Below are positions 6,322 through 9,731 of a stretch of DNA of 9,731 nucleotides, one piece after another. The stretch's first letter is position 1. Every line of letters begins with the position of its first letter. Made by a program: the position numbers and the translations under genes. The notes beneath the pieces are model-generated. The model saw only the letters and a program-made list of their open reading frames with translations. It was not told the DNA's origin and did not search any database. The stretch is from an uncultured Eubacteriales bacterium (lineage in GTDB: Bacteria > Bacillota > Clostridia > Christensenellales > Aristaeellaceae): assembly GCA_900553315.1 (NCBI GenBank), contig USCW01000050.1:1-9731 (forward strand), given 5' to 3'.

Positions 6322-8037
6322 TTAGATTGAGAAATTGCCCTTTGTCAGCTTATTCAGCACAAAGTTCAGCAGGATGATGACCAGCAGAATGCCCACGGCC
6401 AGCGCAGAGGCTTGCTGCTGACTGGTATACGTCCAGTATTCATACAGTTGGAAACCGATAGTCTTAGTATCCTTGGAGTACAGCAGCGCCGTCATGGACA
6501 GCTCGTAGAAGCTGGGAATGAAGATCAGGAACCAGCCGGCGGCGATGGACGGGAAGATCAGCGGGATAGTGATCCGCCGCATGGTGCCCAGCCAGCTTGC
6601 GCCGGAGATCTGGGAGGATTCCTCCAAGGAGACGTGGATTTGGCTCATGGCGGAAACCACCGTGCGCATACCCATCATCAGGTATTTGATGAGGTAAGCA
6701 ATGACCATAATGGCGGCGGTGTTGCCCAGATTGATGCCGAACTTGCCGGTCATGGTCATGATGAGGCCCAGCGCAATGACCACGGAGGGCGTGCCGGAGC
6801 CGAGGGTGATGAGGAAGTCAGGTATCTTGCGGCCCTTGACCTTCGTCCGCTGAAGCAGATAGGCCATGGTGCAGGCGATCAGGATGCCGATGGTCGCCGT
6901 CAGCACGCCGAAGACAATGCTGTTTTTCAGGCTTTCAAGAATGTCCGTGCGGGTGAAGATCTTCGTCCAATGGACGGTGGTGAAGTTGCCCGCCTCGAAC
7001 AGCGTCTTGCCGAGGTTCTTCTTGAAGGACGTGGCGATAATGGTGGCGAAGGGCACCAGAATCACGATGACCGCGAACAGGCTGACCAGCACCGTCAGCG
7101 GCACGCGCCACTTGCCAAGGTCAACAATGTTGGGACGTGTGGATTTGCCGGACACGGTGATGTATTGCTTTTTGGCAATGACCACGTCGGAGATATACAG
7201 AATAATGATCGCCAGCAGCATCAGGAACACCGCAAGGCCGGTCGCGTCGGTAATGCCTTCCGCACCAAGGCCCATGTATTCCACAATGCGCGTAGTGACT
7301 GTATGCACCTTACCCGGTGCGCCGATGATGGACGGAATGCCGTAGCAGCTCATGGCGCAGACGAACACCAGCAATGCGCCGGCAATGAGGCTGGGGGTCA
7401 TCATGGGCAGGGTAACGGTGAACACCGTTTTCAGGGGCGACGCGCCGGAGACGCGGGCCGCTTCCTCAAGGGAGGGGTCCATCTTCTCCATGGCCCGGGA
7501 AATGGTGATGAATGCGTAGGGATAGTAGAACGTGGTCAGCACCCAGATCATGCCCGTAAGGGTGTAGATATTCAGCGGGCCCGCGTTGGTGTCCATCTGG
7601 AACATGGCGCGGAGGATCAGGTTGATGGTGCCCACATTCTTGTTCAGCAGCCGGAGCCACGCCATGGCGCCCACGTAGGGGGGCACCATGTAGGTCAGCA
7701 CAAACAGGCTGCGGAAAAACTTTTTGCCGTGCATATTGGTGCGCCCCACAAGCCATGCCAGCGGGAAGGCCAGCAGCGTGCCCAGCACCATGGTGGCGAA
7801 GGCCGCAATGAGGGTGTTGGTCAGCGCGCCCCAGTTCATCTTGTAGGTGTACAGACGCTCAAAGGTCTCCAGCGAGAAGGAGCCATCCGGGAAGAATGCC
7901 TTCACGACCAGGTAGAGAATTGGAAAAACCTGAAAGACCACCATGAACAGCACGATGCCCAGAATGATGATCCACTTGGGGTCGAAATAGAACTTTCTGG
8001 GGGGCTTGGTGGCGGTGGACGGTGCAATGTTGCTCAT
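6322..8037 (-). CDS. Fused two-domain ABC importer permease (FbpB-type)
   Basis: 571 aa. It carries two permease domains in one chain, the arrangement of FbpB/SfuB/AfuB (COG1178). Each half has the EAA loop that docks on the ATPase: EEAARVSGAS at 191-200 with TLP following, and EESSQISGAS at 472-481 with TIP following. About 12 membrane helices are expected; the first is at about 22-46 (WIIILGIVLFMVVFQVFPIL), and a short linker around 290-312 separates the halves. The start is ATG 8037 with GGGGAG seven bases ahead; an in-frame ATG at 8112 would add 25 residues read from intergenic hairpins, so I reject it. It lies downstream of the binding protein across a 127-base gap and upstream of the ATPase across a 289-base repeat-filled gap. 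Confidence 0.92.
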   Translation of the reverse strand: MSNIAPSTATKPPRKFYFDPKWIIILGIVLFMVVFQVFPILYLVVKAFFPDGSFSLETFERLYTYKMNWGALTNTLIAAFATMVLGTLLAFPLAWLVGRTNMHGKKFFRSLFVLTYMVPPYVGAMAWLRLLNKNVGTINLILRAMFQMDTNAGPLNIYTLTGMIWVLTTFYYPYAFITISRAMEKMDPSLEEAARVSGASPLKTVFTVTLPMMTPSLIAGALLVFVCAMSCYGIPSIIGAPGKVHTVTTRIVEYMGLGAEGITDATGLAVFLMLLAIIILYISDVVIAKKQYITVSGKSTRPNIVDLGKWRVPLTVLVSLFAVIVILVPFATIIATSFKKNLGKTLFEAGNFTTVHWTKIFTRTDILESLKNSIVFGVLTATIGILIACTMAYLLQRTKVKGRKIPDFLITLGSGTPSVVIALGLIMTMTGKFGINLGNTAAIMVIAYLIKYLMMGMRTVVSAMSQIHVSLEESSQISGASWLGTMRRITIPLIFPSIAAGWFLIFIPSFYELSMTALLYSKDTKTIGFQLYEYWTYTSQQQASALAVGILLVIILLNFVLNKLTKGNFSI

Positions 8038-8069
8038 ACGTTCACTCCCCGACAGTAGGAATAAAGGGG

Positions 8070-8096
8070 CGGCCAAGCGACAGGGCCGCTTGGCCG
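8070..8096. repeat. 10-bp intergenic hairpin before the permease gene
   Basis: CGGCCAAGCG (8070-8079) and CGCTTGGCCG (8087-8096) pair perfectly around a 7-base loop. Read on the minus strand it is followed by CCCCTTTATT, a poor T-run. It may stop part of the transcripts, or protect the binding-protein mRNA, so that the binding protein exceeds the permease. That role is inferred from position. Confidence 0.55.
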
Positions 8097-8111
8097 TGCT
8101 TGGGGGGCTCA

Positions 8112-8140
8112 CCGGGAGACGGACGGAAGCCGCCTCCCGG
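8112..8140 (-). repeat. Degenerate copy E of the GC-rich hairpin element
   Basis: CCGGGAG (8112-8118) pairs with CTCCCGG (8134-8140), with an inner 3-bp stem (8120-8122/8130-8132). On the minus strand, 8138-8126 reads GGGAGGCGGCTTC, identical over 13 bases to the left arm of copies C and D. The rest of the element is not recognisable, so this is a decayed or independent copy. Confidence 0.45.
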
Positions 8141-8164
8141 CGAAGTGTCGCCGCTTTGGAATAC

Positions 8165-9193
8165 TTACTCGATGGTTACCTTTTCCTGGAACACAGTGCG
8201 GATCGCGTCACGATCCTTGTAGCACTTTTCCCAGTCCACGGGGATATTCTTTTCCTTCAGCTCAACGGTGGAAGCGCCGTCATAAGGCTCGGTGGGGAAA
8301 TCGGTCAGGACGGAGTGCATCCAGCCCTTGACGATGTAGCTCTGGCCTTCCTCGCTCAGCAGCCAGTTGGTGATGGCTTCGCAAGCCGCAGTGTTCTTGT
8401 TGGCGCTCTTGTCTTCCGCCACGGTCATGACGGTGGAGGGCACCAGCACATCGCCGTCGTCGGGGATGAACCACTCCAGCGTGGAGCCTTCCTCTTCGCG
8501 CTTCTTCAGCACGGACTCTTCAAGGATCATGATGACCTTGCATTCGCCGGTTTCCAGCTTCGCCAGCGCGGAAGAGCCGGACTCGATCATGACGTCCTGC
8601 TTGCCCAGCGCGTCAAAGTATTCGTCGCCGTACTTGGCCTGCAGACCCACGATGGTCGCCATAGCGGTGCCGGAGGTCAGGGGGTTGGACATGGAGATCA
8701 TGCCCTTGGCGGACTCGTCATAGGCGAAATCCTTGAAGGAGGTGGGGATGTCTTCCTTGGCGTACATATCAGGATTGTAGGCCAAACCCATGGAGCAGAC
8801 GCGGACGCAGTACCAGTAGCCTTCCTCGTCAAACTCAAAGCGCATGTTGTCGCGGGCATTGGTCACATAGGGATGCAGCCAGCCGCCCTCCTTCAGCTCG
8901 AGGGAATAGGCGGGCTCCGCGACCATCAGCATGTCGCATCCCAGCGTGCCGACTTCCATCTCGCCGGCCAACTTGGTTTGCAGGGTACCGGTGCCGCCAT
9001 AGAAAAATTCCACATCGCAGTTGGGGAATTCCTTGGCCAGCGCCTCATCCATCATGTCGATGATGTCCTGATACATGGAGGTGTAGATGACGACCTTGCC
9101 GGTAACGTCGGCATTTTCAGCCATGGAGGAAATGGGCAGCAAAGTAACGAGCAGCGCGAGAGCCAGAGCGAGAATGAGAGACCGTTTCTTCAT
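8165..9193 (-). CDS. ABC importer substrate-binding protein (FbpA/AfuA-like, COG1840)
   Basis: 342 aa, an extracellular binding protein and the first gene of the operon. ATG 9193 is preceded by AGGAGG with an 8-base gap. Residues 1-25 form a Sec signal (MKKR, a long Leu/Ala core, then a plausible cleavage after SMA). No Cys occurs before residue 59, so there is no lipobox, which is unusual for a Gram-positive binding protein. The mature part opens with GKVVIYTSMYQDIIDMM (32-48) and continues with CDMLMVAEPAYSLEL (86-100), typical of this family. The FbpA Tyr-Tyr iron pair seems absent: the matching region reads LETGECKVIMILEES (213-227). Iron(III) is therefore unlikely; organic phosphates, phosphonates or another anion are possible, but the substrate is not determined. 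Confidence 0.88.
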   Translation of the reverse strand: MKKRSLILALALALLVTLLPISSMAENADVTGKVVIYTSMYQDIIDMMDEALAKEFPNCDVEFFYGGTGTLQTKLAGEMEVGTLGCDMLMVAEPAYSLELKEGGWLHPYVTNARDNMRFEFDEEGYWYCVRVCSMGLAYNPDMYAKEDIPTSFKDFAYDESAKGMISMSNPLTSGTAMATIVGLQAKYGDEYFDALGKQDVMIESGSSALAKLETGECKVIMILEESVLKKREEEGSTLEWFIPDDGDVLVPSTVMTVAEDKSANKNTAACEAITNWLLSEEGQSYIVKGWMHSVLTDFPTEPYDGASTVELKEKNIPVDWEKCYKDRDAIRTVFQEKVTIE

Positions 9194-9226
9194 GACAGAA
9201 TCCTCCTAAGATTTTTTATTTGACAC

Positions 9227-9240
9227 CGGCTGTACAGCCG
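9227..9240. promoter_or_regulatory. Perfect 14-bp palindrome, candidate operator of the ABC operon
   Basis: CGGCTGTACAGCCG is a perfect palindrome 33 bases ahead of the binding-protein ATG. Beyond one mismatched position two more bases pair on each side, giving 20 bp of near symmetry. It sits just downstream of the nearer promoter candidate, suiting a repressor site. In RNA it could also form a 5-bp hairpin. The regulator is unknown. Confidence 0.5.
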
Positions 9241-9255
9241 ATGCAAAATTACATA

Positions 9256-9283
9256 ATCATAATAATGATAACATAAAATGCAA
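9256..9283 (-). promoter_or_regulatory. Candidate proximal promoter of the ABC operon
   Basis: On the minus strand, TTGCAT (9283-9278) is followed by 16 bases and TATGAT (9261-9256). Transcription would start near 9249, so the palindrome at 9227-9240 would lie about 10-22 bases downstream. The region is very AT-rich, so false matches are possible. Confidence 0.45.
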
Positions 9284-9308
9284 AATCTGGAAGATAATTT
9301 ACCATTTA
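9279..9308. repeat. Upstream direct repeat, copy 1
   Basis: It has the pattern TGCA-N3-TCTGGA-N-GATAAT-N2-ACCATT. It matches 9373-9402 at 22 of 30 positions, and all six differences in the first 28 are A/T exchanges. It overlaps the -35 box of the proximal promoter, so it may be an activator or repressor box. Confidence 0.5.
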
Positions 9309-9324
9309 TTTACGCCTCAACCTT

Positions 9325-9353
9325 ATTATAGCAACGCCGCGCACAAATTGCAA
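9325..9353 (-). promoter_or_regulatory. Candidate distal promoter of the ABC operon
   Basis: On the minus strand, TTGCAA (9353-9348) is followed by a 17-base spacer and a perfect TATAAT (9330-9325). It would give a leader of roughly 125 bases ahead of the binding-protein gene. I recognise no riboswitch in that leader. Confidence 0.6.
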
Positions 9354-9372
9354 TAGGTAAATCGAAAATAAT

Positions 9373-9402
9373 TGCATTTTCTGGATGATAATAAACCATT
9401 AG
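9373..9402. repeat. Upstream direct repeat, copy 2
   Basis: The second copy of the TGCA-N3-TCTGGA-N-GATAAT-N2-ACCATT box, 94 bases from copy 1, in the same orientation and upstream of the distal promoter's -35. A weaker third match (TCTGGA, seven bases, AAACC) lies at 9509-9526. Confidence 0.5.
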
Positions 9403-9537
9403 AGACAAGCCCGACGATACTGAGCGGTCGGCACATCCACACACAGAAATTCCATTAATTAACAAATTCAAGCAAATAATGTCAAAAGCTGCGAGAAAAT
9501 TGGAAAATTCTGGAGAGAAGCAAACCGAACGTGGGGC

Positions 9538-9582
9538 TTATCCCAAGTCAGCCTTACGGGCGGCAGCCCTTTCTGTGGAAGG
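9538..9582 (+). repeat. Dispersed repeat, copy 2 (degenerate)
   Basis: It starts TTATCC, CAAGTCAGCCTT and aligns with 4628-4670 in the same orientation at about 34 of 43 positions with two single-base gaps. The perfect hairpin of the first copy has decayed here. It sits between the ABC operon promoter region and the terminator at 9619. Confidence 0.5.
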
Positions 9583-9618
9583 GGTCAAGAAAACACGGGT
9601 GACTGTGCGGTAAAAGTG

Positions 9619-9648
9619 AAGGAGCATGAGGCCTCATGCTCCTTTTAC
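9619..9648. terminator. Palindromic intrinsic terminator
   Basis: Bases 9619-9644 form a perfect 26-bp palindrome centred on GGCC; as RNA it folds into an 11-bp stem with a 4-base loop. On the plus strand the stem runs into TTTT (9643-9646); on the minus strand CACTTTTACC follows. It could end a minus-strand gene that lies to the right of the window, or plus-strand read-through. Confidence 0.65.
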
Positions 9649-9731
9649 TGTATGCTGTGTGACTGTCCTTTAGACCTGCGCTTGCCTGTAAATCAATTTT
9701 TATCGTACCGTTCCCCCATCCTCGCACGGTC
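9649..9731. other. Right end of window, no supported gene
   Basis: About 80 bases follow the terminator. A short minus-strand frame is open to the window edge but has no recognisable content, so I cannot say whether a gene ends just outside. Confidence 0.4.

Noticed and set aside
6412..8058. Long plus-strand ORFs opposite the permease, ATPase and binding-protein genes
   Set aside because: They are His/Gln/Asp/Gly-rich shadows of GC-rich coding sequence, without family features or ribosome sites.
8038..8112. Upstream ATG at 8112 for the permease
   Set aside because: The 25 extra residues come from the intergenic hairpins; ATG 8037 has a GGGGAG site and fits homologue starts.
9194..9320. Riboswitch in the leader of the binding-protein gene
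   Set aside because: The leader is short and AT-rich with only one small stem; no known riboswitch core is recognisable.

Overview
The window looks like a chromosomal segment from a Gram-positive, fairly GC-rich Clostridia-type bacterium, plausibly a gut Firmicute. The grounds are consensus AGGAGG ribosome binding sites, sigma-A-type promoters, a biotin ECF S-component behind a BirA-like operator, a TPR/DUF6273-like lipoprotein of a kind common in Clostridia, and GC-rich intergenic hairpin repeats. I cannot name a species. There is no rRNA, tRNA, CRISPR array, transposase, integrase or phage gene.

Layout. (1) 1-655, minus strand: bioY, with a strong promoter (TTGACA, 17-nt spacer, TACAAT) and a BirA-type inverted repeat just downstream of the -10. 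A 19-bp hairpin starts one base past its stop codon. (2) 685-4401, plus strand: a probable three-gene operon of a Wzx-like flippase (TTG start), a lipoprotein with repeated helical motifs and a C-terminal DUF6273-like domain, and an OGG-type DNA glycosylase with both catalytic residues. (3) 4402-4940: a gene-free convergent zone rich in hairpins, with two intrinsic-terminator-like structures for minus-strand transcripts. (4) 4941-9193, minus strand: an ABC importer operon transcribed in the order substrate-binding protein, fused double-domain permease, ATPase. This is the FbpABC/AfuABC layout, but the expected ferric-iron ligands are not apparent and the substrate is unknown. (5) 9194-9731: an AT-rich regulatory region with two promoter candidates, a perfect 14-bp palindrome and repeated boxes, then a dispersed repeat and a strong palindromic terminator.

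The most notable non-coding feature is a family of GC-rich hairpin elements. Four clear copies and one degenerate copy sit in gaps after bioY, after the ATPase, between permease and ATPase (two in tandem), and between the binding protein and the permease. The full unit is about 128 bp and contains a long hairpin, a conserved linker (CTCCCTCCCGAAGAG in the best copies) and a second short hairpin. The window shows no convincing new multi-gene system; the hairpin family and the importer's unknown substrate and regulation are the best leads.
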